Source of the DNA: Palsa-461 sp963768185
Lineage (GTDB): Bacteria; Actinomycetota; Acidimicrobiia; Acidimicrobiales; RAAP-2
DNA length: 64,000 nt
Assembly: GCA_963768185.1 (NCBI GenBank)
Contig: CAVYGS010000004.1
Location: 310,001 to 374,000, forward strand
Direction: 5' to 3'
Shown here: one piece after another, positions 28,935-36,759 of the stretch
How the letters are laid out: each line of letters begins with the position of its first letter
Numbering within the stretch: the stretch's first letter is position 1
Notes under the pieces: generated by a model
The model's input: the letters and a program-made list of their open reading frames with translations, nothing else
What the model was told of the DNA's origin: nothing
Database searches by the model: none
Program-made: the position numbers and the translations under genes

Positions 28935-28958
28935 TATTGTAATGGTCGGTACAAGATC
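28935..28958. promoter_or_regulatory. Operator B in a bidirectional promoter
   Basis: Forward -10 TATTGT (28935-28940) and reverse -10 TACAAT (28936-28941) overlap almost completely, so one site may fire both ways. GGTCGGTACA (28944-28953) lies immediately downstream of the forward -10. It shares GGTCGGTACAAGATCG with operator C. The whole divergent gap is 42 bp. Confidence 0.55.
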
Positions 28959-28968
28959 GAGAAGGAAG

Positions 28969-29748
28969 ATGGCCGCACAGATCGAGATCCCCGGCAGCCT
29001 CCCGCGCGGTGGCGACGTCAAGGGCAAGAGGGTGGTGATCACCGGCGCGAGCCGCGGGCTCGGTCGTGTCCTCGCGCACGCGTTCTCACAGGCCGAAGCA
29101 CGTGTGGCACTAGTGGCCCGCACGGAGGCCGACCTCAAGGAGGTCGCCTCCGAGCTCGCCGGTCCGACGCTCGTCTGCAGCGGGGACGTGACCGACGCCG
29201 ACTTCAACGACGAGGTCGCCGACGCGACCCTCGCCGAGTGGGGCGGGCTCGACGTCTGGATCTGCAACGCCGGGATCTCACCGATCGTCGGGGGTCCGCT
29301 CAAGATCGACCCGATCGTCTGGCGCAACGTGATCGAGGTCAATCTCACCGGCGCCTTCTTGGGCGCGAGAGCGGCGGCTCGGGTCATGGCCGAAGGCGGG
29401 CGCCTGATCTTCACCGGGTCGGTGCTCGGCGAACGCCCCCGCGAGGGACTCTCCGCGTACAGCGCCTCGAAGGCGGGACTGGTTGGCCTGGCCAAGGGCC
29501 TGGCCTTGGATCTCGCCCCCTCGGGGATCACCGTGAACGTCGTCGCCCCCGGGTGGTTCGACTCGCCGCTCGCCGAGAGATGGAAGAACCACCCGAAGCT
29601 CGGCAACGGCATCCTCGAGCACACCGCGCAGCGACGCTGGGGCTCGGCCTCCGACCTCGCCGGCGCCTATCAGTTCCTCGCCTCCGACGCTGCATCGTTC
29701 GTGACCGGGGCGGTGCTCTCCGTCGATGGGGGTTACCTGCTCACATGA
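28969..29748 (+). CDS. Short-chain dehydrogenase/reductase
   Basis: 259 aa. ITGASRGLGRV (cofactor), NAGISP, FTGSVLG (Ser), YSASKAGL (Tyr, Lys) and the DGGYLL ending show a classical NAD(P)-SDR acting on an alcohol/ketone. GAAGGAAG precedes ATG 28969 closely. The gene overlaps the next SDR by ATGA, so the two are co-translated. Controlled with the divergent E1 gene from the operator B region (inference). Confidence 0.92.
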   Translation: MAAQIEIPGSLPRGGDVKGKRVVITGASRGLGRVLAHAFSQAEARVALVARTEADLKEVASELAGPTLVCSGDVTDADFNDEVADATLAEWGGLDVWICNAGISPIVGGPLKIDPIVWRNVIEVNLTGAFLGARAAARVMAEGGRLIFTGSVLGERPREGLSAYSASKAGLVGLAKGLALDLAPSGITVNVVAPGWFDSPLAERWKNHPKLGNGILEHTAQRRWGSASDLAGAYQFLASDAASFVTGAVLSVDGGYLLT

Positions 29749-30488
29749 GCCAGCGGCGCGCCCTGGCGATCAACGGGGCGGGGGGAGCGCTCGGGGCCGC
29801 GCTCGCCCGGCACTTCGCCTCGGAGCCGGACACCGATCTCGTCCTCAGCGATGTCAGCTTGGCGTCCCTCGACGCGACCGTGAGCGGACTGCCCAAGGGC
29901 CGGAACGGCGTAGAGACCTTGCTCGCGGATGTGAGCGACATCGCACAGGTCGAGGCGGTCGTCGCCCGGGCGGTTGACCGATTCGGGCGTCTCGACGTGC
30001 TGATCTCCAACGCGGGGGTGCTCTCGCCCAACGGTCGTATCCACAACCTCAGCACCGAGGACTGGGAGCGAGCGTTCCGCGTGAACGTGCTCGGCGCGGT
30101 CAACGCGATCCGGGCCGCGGTCCCGGTGATGCGGGCGCAGAAGTCGGGGTCCATCGTGCTCACCGCGTCGGTGGCCGGCTTCACCGCGTGGTCCCATGCT
30201 GCGCCCTACTGCGCCACGAAGGCCGCGGTCATCCAGGTCGCCAAGGTCGCCGCCGTCGAGTACGCACGCGACGGGATCAGGGTCAACTGCGTGTGCCCGG
30301 GGACCTTCCTCTCGGCGATCCACGAGGGGCTTCCCCCCGAGGCGATCGACGCCATCGCAGCCCGCCATCCGCTCGGGCTCGGCGCCGCTGACGACCTGGT
30401 GGGCGCGTACTCGTTTCTCGCAAGCGACGCCTCGCGCTGGACGACGGGATCGGCATTGGTGGTCGACGGGGGTTACTCGGCGCCCTAA
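29745..30488 (+). CDS. Short-chain dehydrogenase/reductase with altered cofactor loop
   Basis: 247 aa. The N-terminal loop reads INGAGGALGAAL rather than TGxxxGxG, though Gly spacing is kept. NAGVLSP, LTASVAG and YCATKAAV supply the Asn-Ser-Tyr-Lys catalytic set, and DGGYSAP ends the protein. It overlaps the preceding SDR (ATGA), and its TAA shares two bases with the stop of the convergent tetR gene. Substrate unknown; probably the same pathway. Confidence 0.9.
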   Translation: MSQRRALAINGAGGALGAALARHFASEPDTDLVLSDVSLASLDATVSGLPKGRNGVETLLADVSDIAQVEAVVARAVDRFGRLDVLISNAGVLSPNGRIHNLSTEDWERAFRVNVLGAVNAIRAAVPVMRAQKSGSIVLTASVAGFTAWSHAAPYCATKAAVIQVAKVAAVEYARDGIRVNCVCPGTFLSAIHEGLPPEAIDAIAARHPLGLGAADDLVGAYSFLASDASRWTTGSALVVDGGYSAP

Positions 30489-31102
30489 CCGGATTTGGCA
30501 ATCCCCCGGATGAAGATCTCCGCGAAGGGTTTCGCGACGTCCCGCGCGCTCAACCGCCCTCCGGCCTTGAGCCACAGGTAGGTGTAGTTGTGCATCCCGA
30601 GCCAGGCCAGAGCCGTAAGCCTGGGGTCGACCGCTCGGAACTCCCCCGATTCGATACCGGCTTCGAGCACTGCCTCCACCTGCCGCTCGTACTCCCGGCG
30701 ACGCTTGTGGAACCGCTCGGACCGCTCACCGGTGAGGGCCGGGAACTCGTGGAGGAACACCCAGACATGGTCGGGGTACCGGTGGATGACGTCGAGGAGC
30801 TCGACGCCCAGATCAGCCAGCTGGGTCGAGGGCGGCTGACCAGCCCGGGCGACGCGATCCGCGCCCAGCATGACCTCGTCCATCACCCGGTCGTGGATCG
30901 CCGCGAGGAGCTCCTCCTTCGATCCGATGTAGTGATACAGGGCCCCCTTGCCAAGACCGTTGGCGGCGCACAGCTCTGTGATCCCGGTGGCGTGGTATCC
31001 GCGCTGGGCGAACACCCGTGCCGACGTGTCGATGATCGCCTCGTAGCGCGCCCGCCAATTCGCGCTGCGCCGAGGCTCTTCGCGAGCTTCGGCCGGCGGC
31101 AT
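30485..31102 (-). CDS. TetR/AcrR-family regulator (KstR2-like C-terminal domain)
   Basis: 205 aa. The N-terminal helix-turn-helix (~20-66) reads IIDTSARVFAQRGYHATGITELCAANGLGKGALYHYIGSKEELL, a textbook TetR DNA-binding domain. The helical ligand domain ends WLGMHNYTYLWLKAGGRLSARDVAKPF, as in the TetR_C group that contains KstR2. It is the only regulator in the island and four copies of one palindromic element occur around it, so it is the likely repressor; ligands of this group are often acyl-CoA thioesters. TAGTTT eight bases before ATG implies a leaderless mRNA. Confidence 0.92.
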   Translation of the reverse strand: MPPAEAREEPRRSANWRARYEAIIDTSARVFAQRGYHATGITELCAANGLGKGALYHYIGSKEELLAAIHDRVMDEVMLGADRVARAGQPPSTQLADLGVELLDVIHRYPDHVWVFLHEFPALTGERSERFHKRRREYERQVEAVLEAGIESGEFRAVDPRLTALAWLGMHNYTYLWLKAGGRLSARDVAKPFAEIFIRGIAKSG

Positions 31103-31110
31103 GGATCTCG

Positions 31111-31116
31111 AAACTA
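31111..31116 (-). promoter_or_regulatory. -10 element of tetR, leaderless
   Basis: TAGTTT on the reverse strand ends eight bases before the ATG at 31102. No copy of the GGTCGGTACA element is at this promoter, so autoregulation is not evident here. Confidence 0.45.
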
Positions 31117-31336
31117 CACGGGGTCACGCCCCCGGCCCCCTGCCGATTGGCGCGGCACGGGCCCCATTCCCCAGTTGAACGGCCTGCTCCCTGTATTGGG
31201 CGCCGCAGGGTTCGCGGGACGGTGCGGCGCGTCCGGCGGTCCGAATGCGGACCCTGCCAGCGCCGGTCGGCGGACGCTTCTCTCCAAGTTGGGAGAGTCG
31301 CCGGGCGGGCGTCGGTCGGCCTTGACGAGGGTTTCG

Positions 31337-31364
31337 CCCGCCAGGGAATGGCCACCCTGGCGGG
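31337..31364. repeat. 10-bp inverted repeat in the tetR-crotonase gap
   Basis: CCCGCCAGGG-AATGGCCA-CCCTGGCGGG: perfect 10-bp arms and an 8-nt loop, no T-tract. It lies upstream of both divergent promoters, so it is more likely an operator or structural element than a terminator. Confidence 0.5.
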
Positions 31365-31418
31365 GCGATACCGTCGATGACCGGCATCGATCGACTTGGG
31401 ACACCCGGATCGGCCATC

Positions 31419-31446
31419 TATAGACTGACTGGTCGGTACAAGATCG
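31419..31446 (+). promoter_or_regulatory. Crotonase promoter with operator C
   Basis: TATAGA/TAGACT (31419-31426) is the -10. ACTGACTGGTCGGT and GGTCGGTACA (31431-31440) follow at the expected transcription start, then AAGATCG as in operator B. A repressor here would cover the start site. Confidence 0.6.
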
Positions 31447-31470
31447 CCAGAAACTCCACAGGGGGACCCG

Positions 31471-32322
31471 TTGGTAAAGCGGACGCGTTTCGCGGAGTAC
31501 AAGGACAGCTACGCCAACTACAAGTTCGAGCTGAGCGACGAGGGCATTCTCCTCATGCAGTGTCACACCGACGGCGGGCCACTCCACTGGGAGTGGTCGT
31601 CGCACGACGCCATGTCGGATGCCTTCGCTGACGTCGCCGGCGACCGCGAGATCAAGGTCGTGATCCACACCGGCACCGGCGACACGTACAACCACAGCTG
31701 GGGTCGCCCGGTTACCGACAGCGGCGCGCCGTTGTACAACGCGTATGCCGACGCCGACGGCGTGGCGATCATGGACGAGAAGTCCTGGTACGGCCGAATG
31801 CTGCTCGAGAACCTGCTCGCGGTCGACGTCCCGATGGTCGCCGCGATCAACGGGCCCTGCAGCATGCATTCCGAGGTGCCGCTGTTGATGGACATCGTGC
31901 TGGCGTCGGACGACGCGTGGTTCCAGGACCTCTCGCACTTCCCGCGCGGGATGGTGCCCGGCGATGGCCAGCACGTGGTGTGGGAGGCGCTCGTTGGCCC
32001 GAGCCGCGCCCGCTACCTCCTCCTCATGGGGTACAAGCTCACGGCGCAAGAGGCGCGCGAGTGGGGCGTCGTCCACGAGGTGCTGCCCAAGGACAAGCTC
32101 CTCGACCGGGCCTGGGAGATCGCGCGGCAGATCGCCATGCGGCCACCGATCGCGACCCGGAACACCCGCCACCTCCTCGTGCAGAACCTGAAGCGAGCCT
32201 TCCTCAACGAGCTCGATCACGGGCTCCAGGCTGAGATGTGGGCCCAACGTCAGTTTTTCCCGTTCGGCGCGGGGATGCAGGGACTCGACCGGCCCTGGGA
32301 CCAGAAGCCATGGTCGGACTGA
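31471..32322 (+). CDS. Crotonase-family retro-Claisen hydrolase, 6-oxocamphor hydrolase-like
   Basis: 283 aa from TTG 31471 with AGGGGGA seven bases upstream. It aligns without large gaps to my recollection of Rhodococcus 6-oxocamphor hydrolase (FAEYKDSYANY, CHTDGGPLHW, HFPRGMVPGDG). Residues His133, His156, Asp165 and Glu255 fall where that enzyme has catalytic His122, His145, Asp154 and Glu244. The usual CoA-hydratase Glu pair is absent. Predicted reaction: hydrolytic C-C cleavage of a cyclic beta-diketone to a keto acid, with no CoA needed. Next to it are P450, ferredoxin and SDR genes. Confidence 0.85.
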   Translation: MVKRTRFAEYKDSYANYKFELSDEGILLMQCHTDGGPLHWEWSSHDAMSDAFADVAGDREIKVVIHTGTGDTYNHSWGRPVTDSGAPLYNAYADADGVAIMDEKSWYGRMLLENLLAVDVPMVAAINGPCSMHSEVPLLMDIVLASDDAWFQDLSHFPRGMVPGDGQHVVWEALVGPSRARYLLLMGYKLTAQEAREWGVVHEVLPKDKLLDRAWEIARQIAMRPPIATRNTRHLLVQNLKRAFLNELDHGLQAEMWAQRQFFPFGAGMQGLDRPWDQKPWSD

Positions 32323-32326
32323 ATCG

Positions 32327-33667
32327 ATGACGACGACCGACGCCACCGCGAAGTGGCCGGCCTGGGAGGACGCGGCCTTCTACATGCAGGAGCCCGCCGA
32401 GATGTACGCGTCGATCGCGGCCCAACGCCACGGGTCGCCGGTGTTCTGGTACGAGCCGCCGGGCTACCCGACCGGGCTGTGGATCCTCTCCAAGTGGGAG
32501 GACCAGCGCTTCGTCGGGAGCCACCCCGACCTGTTCTCGAGCGCCTACGGGTTCGCCATCGGCGACGCCAGCGATCCGTCGACGGTCATCCACCAGCTTC
32601 CGGAGTGGGCGCAGGAGAAGATCAAGGAGGGACACCTGAGCGCCGCCGAGACCCGGCGGGCGATCGCCCACGGCAAGCTCTCGATGGGGGATCCCAACTT
32701 CGAGAGCCTGATGATCTCGGACCCCCCGCGCCACGGGCAGATCCGCAACGTACTCATGAAGGCGCTGCGTCCCAGCCTGGTGCGGAGCCTGAAGCCCCGG
32801 ATCGCCGAGATCGCCGACGAGCTCATCGCCGAGATCGAGCCAGGGTCCGAGGTCGACTTCGTGACCACGGTCGGACGGATCCCTGCCGCTTTGATGACCG
32901 AGTTGATCGGCGTCCCGCGCGACATGCGTGAACGGTTCATCGAGATGGCGTCGGCCCAGATGCTCGCCATCACGATCGACCCGGACCGCGACCCGCAGGA
33001 GGCTGACCGGGTCCACCGCCTCGTGGAGGAGTTCCACGCCTACTGCGGCGAGCTTCTGGCAGAGCGACGGGCCAACGGCGCCCAGGGTGACGATCTTGCG
33101 AGCATCATCGCCCGGTCCCAGCACGACGGGGGGCCGGTGCCGGCCGGGATGGCGATCTCGTTCATCCACACCTTCGTCAACGCGGGCGAGACGACGAGGT
33201 CGCTGCTCTCCTTCGTGGCTCTCGCCCTCGCGCAACATCCCCAGCAGCGACGCCTCCTCGCCGAGCGACCGGAGCTTGTCTCCAACGCCATCGAGGAGTC
33301 GCTGCGCTACTACCCGCTCAACTGGTCGGGATGCCGGACCTCGACCCAGGACCAGGAGATCGGTGGCCAGCCGATCCAAAAGGACGACTACGTCTTCATG
33401 GCCTACGCCAGCGCGAACCGCGACGAGGACGTGTGGGACCGGTCCGACGAGTTCGACGTCACCCGGTCCTTTGGCAAGGACCACCAGTCGTTCGGCCACG
33501 GCGAGCACTCCTGCCCCGGAGCGCTGCTCGCCCGGACCGATGCGACCATGATCTTTGAGCGGCTCGTGGCCCGCTTCCCCGATTGGGAGCTGGCCGGCCC
33601 GGTCCAACGGTGGGCGAACCCGTTCCTGCAGGGCCTGGGCACGCTGCCGGTGAGGTTCCGGTCGTGA
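32327..33667 (+). CDS. Cytochrome P450
   Basis: 446 aa, soluble bacterial type. I-helix FVNAGETTRS (O2 activation, AGxxT), K-helix EESLR (ExxR), heme loop FGHGEHSCPGALLA with the thiolate Cys at ~394. It starts four bases after the crotonase stop and overlaps the next small gene by GTGA. Electrons would come from the ferredoxin at 33881. Probably hydroxylates the alicyclic substrate whose diketone the crotonase cleaves (inference). Confidence 0.95.
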   Translation: MTTTDATAKWPAWEDAAFYMQEPAEMYASIAAQRHGSPVFWYEPPGYPTGLWILSKWEDQRFVGSHPDLFSSAYGFAIGDASDPSTVIHQLPEWAQEKIKEGHLSAAETRRAIAHGKLSMGDPNFESLMISDPPRHGQIRNVLMKALRPSLVRSLKPRIAEIADELIAEIEPGSEVDFVTTVGRIPAALMTELIGVPRDMRERFIEMASAQMLAITIDPDRDPQEADRVHRLVEEFHAYCGELLAERRANGAQGDDLASIIARSQHDGGPVPAGMAISFIHTFVNAGETTRSLLSFVALALAQHPQQRRLLAERPELVSNAIEESLRYYPLNWSGCRTSTQDQEIGGQPIQKDDYVFMAYASANRDEDVWDRSDEFDVTRSFGKDHQSFGHGEHSCPGALLARTDATMIFERLVARFPDWELAGPVQRWANPFLQGLGTLPVRFRS

Positions 33668-33852
33668 GCGGAGCGGGGGATGTCCAGTTCCACTACGTGT
33701 TGGACTGCCCCTGCGGGGTCACGTTGACCGGCCTCACCGAGGACGAGATCGTGGAGGTCGCCTTCGCCCACCTGCGGGAGGTCCACCCCGACATGGCCGA
33801 CACCTACGAGCGCGACCACGTGCTCTTCATGGCGCGCCGGCTCGTCCGATGA
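33664..33852 (+). CDS. Small DUF1059-like protein
   Basis: 62 aa from GTG 33664, overlapping the P450 stop. CPCGVTLTGLTEDEIVEVAFAHLREVH resembles the DUF1059 pattern: a CxCG knuckle followed by one helix with His residues. Such proteins are found beside oxygenase genes, but their function is unknown. It lies between a P450 and its likely ferredoxin. Confidence 0.7.
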   Translation: MSGAGDVQFHYVLDCPCGVTLTGLTEDEIVEVAFAHLREVHPDMADTYERDHVLFMARRLVR

Positions 33853-33880
33853 GCTCCGGGCGAGCACGCGAGAGTCACTC

Positions 33881-34075
33881 ATGAGAGTGGTCGTCGACGA
33901 GCTGCGCTGCGACGCGCACGGTGTCTGCGTTGCCGCGTGCCCGGAGGTGTTTGCACTCGAGGACGACGACGACACCGTGCATGTGCTGAACGATCATCCC
34001 GACGAGTCGCTTCGGGAGCGCCTCGAGGAGGCGGTGCAGGGATGCCCAAAGGCCGCGATCACCGTCGAGGAGTAG
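33881..34075 (+). CDS. 3Fe-4S/4Fe-4S ferredoxin, P450 redox partner
   Basis: 64 aa. Cluster ligands Cys10, Cys16 and Cys55 (before Pro56), with His13 at the second ligand position (CDAHGVC), the CxxHxxC variant common in actinobacterial P450 ferredoxins; Cys20 is an additional cysteine. It lies 200 bases downstream of the P450 gene and should shuttle electrons to it. No ferredoxin reductase is in the window. Confidence 0.92.
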   Translation: MRVVVDELRCDAHGVCVAACPEVFALEDDDDTVHVLNDHPDESLRERLEEAVQGCPKAAITVEE

Positions 34076-34079
34076 CTCT

Positions 34080-34554
34080 GTGAGCACCGACCCACAGGTT
34101 CAGGCACTCATCGACCGGATGGCGATCACCGACGTCATGATCCGCTACTTCGAGCTCGTCGACGCCAAGGGCTGGGACCAGATGGACGAGGTCTTCACCG
34201 AGGACACCACGGCCCGCTGGACCCCCGAATCGGTGATGGAGGGCCGGGCCAACGTCGTGGGAGCGATGCGGCACATGTCGGGGAGCAGCGAGATCGTCAC
34301 CTATCACCACGTGGCGTCCATGACCCCGGTGGTGGACGGGGATACCGCCGAGGTCGTCGCGCGTACGGGCCATGCACCACGGGGTCGGGCCGAGGGCCGG
34401 CAAGTTCTACGAGAGCCTCGGCATCCAGCCGACGCGTCTCGTGCGGACGCCCGACGGATGGCGAATCGCCCATCATGACTGGGTGATCGCGGTCAAGCTC
34501 GGCAGCATGGAGGAGCTCTTCGCACCGGAGCTCGCCGCGGGGCGGCGTCACTGA
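34080..34554 (+). CDS. SnoaL/NTF2-like protein (frameshifted)
   Basis: Joined length ~157 aa. GTG 34080 has GAGGAG upstream. First part: ALIDRMAITDVMIRYFELVDAKGWDQMDEVFTEDTT, the usual SnoaL helix and strand. An extra G in 34367-34369 breaks the frame; in the next frame MHHGVGPRAGKFYESLGI and the GWRIAHHDW final strand continue. Such cone-fold proteins often act as isomerases or lyases, or have no known activity. It is part of the P450-ferredoxin operon. Confidence 0.8.
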
Positions 34555-34635
34555 AGATGCCGAGACGGACGACTGGACCCTCCCGGGCAAGCGCTGATCC
34601 GGTCAGTGCTCGGCCCGCCGCATTCTGAGGCGGCC

Positions 34636-35400
34636 ATGCATCCGCGACTGTCGGTCAACGCGATCTGTTCGATGCACCAGTCCCTGGAGGACGACCTGGC
34701 GCTCTGGGCCGATCTCGGGATCGACAACGTCAGCCTTATCTCTCCCAAGCTGGAGGCCGCCGGGTGGGACGAGTCCCGCCGGGCGGTGCGCGATGCCGGC
34801 CTCACGGTGTCGAGCATGTCGTGCTACCGGGATGGGACCGCAGAGTCGCTCGAGTTCACCGCGTCGATCGGCGCCCCGGTGCTCTACATCATCACCGGGA
34901 GCGCAGGCTCGGCACCCTGGGAGGAGGCCGCCGCGAGGTTCTGCGAAGAGATGGCGCCCCTGGTGGCACGGGCCAAGCAGCTCGGCGTGGTGCTCTCGCT
35001 CGAACCGACGAATCCGCTGCGCACCGATGTGAGCTTCGTGCACTGCGTCCGCGACGCCGTCGACCTCGCCGCCATGGCGGGCATGGGCGTCACCGTCGAC
35101 TTCTATTCCTCCTGGTATGAGCGTGGGCTTGGCGAGCTCGTGGGGAAGCACATCGACCAGGTGGCCCTGGTCCAGATCAGCGACTACAAGCTGGGCACCT
35201 TCGACATGCCGAACCGGTGCGCCGTCGGCGACGGCGACGTCCCCGTGGAGCGGCTGCTCGGGATCTTGCTCGACGCGGGGTACGAGGGCCCGTTCGACCT
35301 GGAGATCCTCGGTCCGAGGATCGAGGAGGAGGGGTACCGTGCCCCGATCGCCCGCAGCATCGAGCGGGCGGGGGCGATGCTCGAACGGCTGGGCGTGTGA
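34636..35400 (+). CDS. Sugar phosphate isomerase/epimerase-like TIM barrel (paralogue 2)
   Basis: 254 aa from ATG 34636. Shares HPRLSVN, EPTNPLRxDxSFV, SSWYERGL, VQISDYKLGT, GDGDVPVERLL and GPRIEEEGY with the protein at 24928; metal-site Glu and Asp residues are kept in both. The duplication inside one catabolic island suggests two related steps or substrates. Lacks the first copy's FDDDQRRTVEV loop. Reaction unknown. Confidence 0.85.
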   Translation: MHPRLSVNAICSMHQSLEDDLALWADLGIDNVSLISPKLEAAGWDESRRAVRDAGLTVSSMSCYRDGTAESLEFTASIGAPVLYIITGSAGSAPWEEAAARFCEEMAPLVARAKQLGVVLSLEPTNPLRTDVSFVHCVRDAVDLAAMAGMGVTVDFYSSWYERGLGELVGKHIDQVALVQISDYKLGTFDMPNRCAVGDGDVPVERLLGILLDAGYEGPFDLEILGPRIEEEGYRAPIARSIERAGAMLERLGV

Positions 35401-35410
35401 CCGAGCAGCG

Positions 35411-35457
35411 TTGTACCGACCGGTCGGATGACAGCTAACGTCGCGGCGACGTATGTT
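35411..35457 (+). promoter_or_regulatory. Operator D and promoter of the Rieske operon
   Basis: CCGACCGGTCGG (35416-35427) is a perfect 12-bp palindrome within TGTACCGACCGGTCGG, the best copy of the island's element. ATGACA (35428-35433) and TATGTT (35452-35457), 18 bases apart, form a plausible -35/-10 pair directly downstream. GGAGG (35476-35480) serves the ATG at 35488. Confidence 0.6.
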
Positions 35458-35487
35458 CGGTGGACAGCCGGATTTGGAGGACTGACA

Positions 35488-36756
35488 ATGGCTCGCTACC
35501 CGAAGCCCGCCGAAGGCAGCTGGACTGCGCACTATCCGGAGCTCGGCACGGGACCCGTCTCGTACGACGACTCCGTCTCGCCGGAGTGGTACGAGCTTGA
35601 GCGTGAGGCAATCTTCAAACGGGCGTGGCTCCAGGTGGGCCGGATCGAGCAGGTGCCGCGCAGTGGCCGGTTCTTCACCAAGGAGATCCCGGCCGCCAAC
35701 ACCTCGATCATCGTCGTGCGCGACGGCGAGGACGTGCGGGCATTCCACAACGTGTGCCGGCATCGCGGCAACAAGCTCGTGTGGCAGGACTTCCCCCAGG
35801 AGGAGACCAGCGGAACGGTCCGCCAGTTCACCTGCAAGTACCACGGGTGGCGCTACGGGCTAGACGGCTCCTGCGTGTTCGCACAGCAAGAGGGGGAGTT
35901 CTTCAACCTCGACAAGGCCGACTACGGGCTGGTGCCCGTCCACTGCGAGGTGTTCGCCGGCTTCATTTTCGTGAACTTCGCGAAGCAGCCGGCTCAGACG
36001 CTGCGCGAGTTCCTTGGGCCCATGTTGCTCGGGGTGGAGGACTACCCGTTCGGCCAGATGACCGATCGGTACGCGTTCCGAGTCGAGTGCCGCGCCAACT
36101 GGAAGGTGTTCTCGGACGCCTTCATGGAGTTCTACCACGCACCCGTTGTGCACGTCGGACAGCATCCGAGCCAGCTGCGCGCCACGATCACGCAGAACGG
36201 CTACGAAGCGCCGCACTATCAGGTGGAGGGGCCGCACGGTCTCGTGACGACGGCGGGCTCCTTGCACCGGGGGTGGGAGATGCCGCCGGAGAACGTGAAG
36301 CCGGCGGACCTCGCGACGCGCAGCGGACTGTTCGGACCGTGGGACCAGTCGGACCTGGGCGAGCTCCCGCCGGGCATCAACCCCGGCAAGATCCACCCCT
36401 GGGGCCTCTCCTCGTTCCAGTTCTTCCCGAACTTCGCGATCTTGATCTGGGAGGCCGGGTGGTACAACACGCACCAGTTCTGGCCCACGTCCCGCAACAC
36501 GCTGGTGTTCGAGGGCGACGTCTACTCGCTGCCGGCCAAGTCGGCCTCGGAACGGGTCGGCCGGGAGATGGCGGCCGTGTCGTTCAAGGAGTATTCGCTC
36601 CAGGACGCCAACACACTCGAGGCGACCCAGTGGGGCCTCGAGTCAGGGGTCGTCGACCGGTTCCCCTTGAACGACCAGGAGGTGCTGGTCCGGAACTTCC
36701 ACCGGGCGGCCGCCGAATGGGTGCGGGGCTACGAGCGCGAGCGGATCGGGGTCTGA
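35488..36756 (+). CDS. Rieske ring-hydroxylating oxygenase alpha subunit (1)
   Basis: 422 aa. Rieske [2Fe-2S] ligands CRHRG (Cys-x-His, ~88-90) and CKYHGW (Cys-x2-His). The catalytic domain has FSDAFMEFYHAPVVHVGQHP with the two His ligands of mononuclear iron and the bridging Asp. ATG 35488 is chosen for its GGAGG; an upstream ATG at 35428 falls at the promoter. It should mono- or dioxygenate a ring or carry out N/O-demethylation. No dedicated reductase or beta subunit is in the window. Confidence 0.94.
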   Translation: MARYPKPAEGSWTAHYPELGTGPVSYDDSVSPEWYELEREAIFKRAWLQVGRIEQVPRSGRFFTKEIPAANTSIIVVRDGEDVRAFHNVCRHRGNKLVWQDFPQEETSGTVRQFTCKYHGWRYGLDGSCVFAQQEGEFFNLDKADYGLVPVHCEVFAGFIFVNFAKQPAQTLREFLGPMLLGVEDYPFGQMTDRYAFRVECRANWKVFSDAFMEFYHAPVVHVGQHPSQLRATITQNGYEAPHYQVEGPHGLVTTAGSLHRGWEMPPENVKPADLATRSGLFGPWDQSDLGELPPGINPGKIHPWGLSSFQFFPNFAILIWEAGWYNTHQFWPTSRNTLVFEGDVYSLPAKSASERVGREMAAVSFKEYSLQDANTLEATQWGLESGVVDRFPLNDQEVLVRNFHRAAAEWVRGYERERIGV

Positions 36757-36759
36757 GCG

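Larger units (their letters stand above)
31103..31470. other. 368-bp divergent intergenic region (tetR / crotonase)
   Basis: The longest gene-free stretch of the window. No coding signal is convincing. It contains the tetR -10 (31111-31116), small hairpins GTCCG/CGGAC (31239-31252) and CTCTCC/GGAGAG (31280-31297), a 10-bp inverted repeat (31337-31364) and the crotonase promoter with operator C (31419-31446). Confidence 0.6.

Noticed and set aside
30485..31102. Naming the regulator KstR2
   Set aside because: The C-terminal domain is similar, but the operators found are unlike the KstR2 motif and no HIP-degradation set is adjacent.
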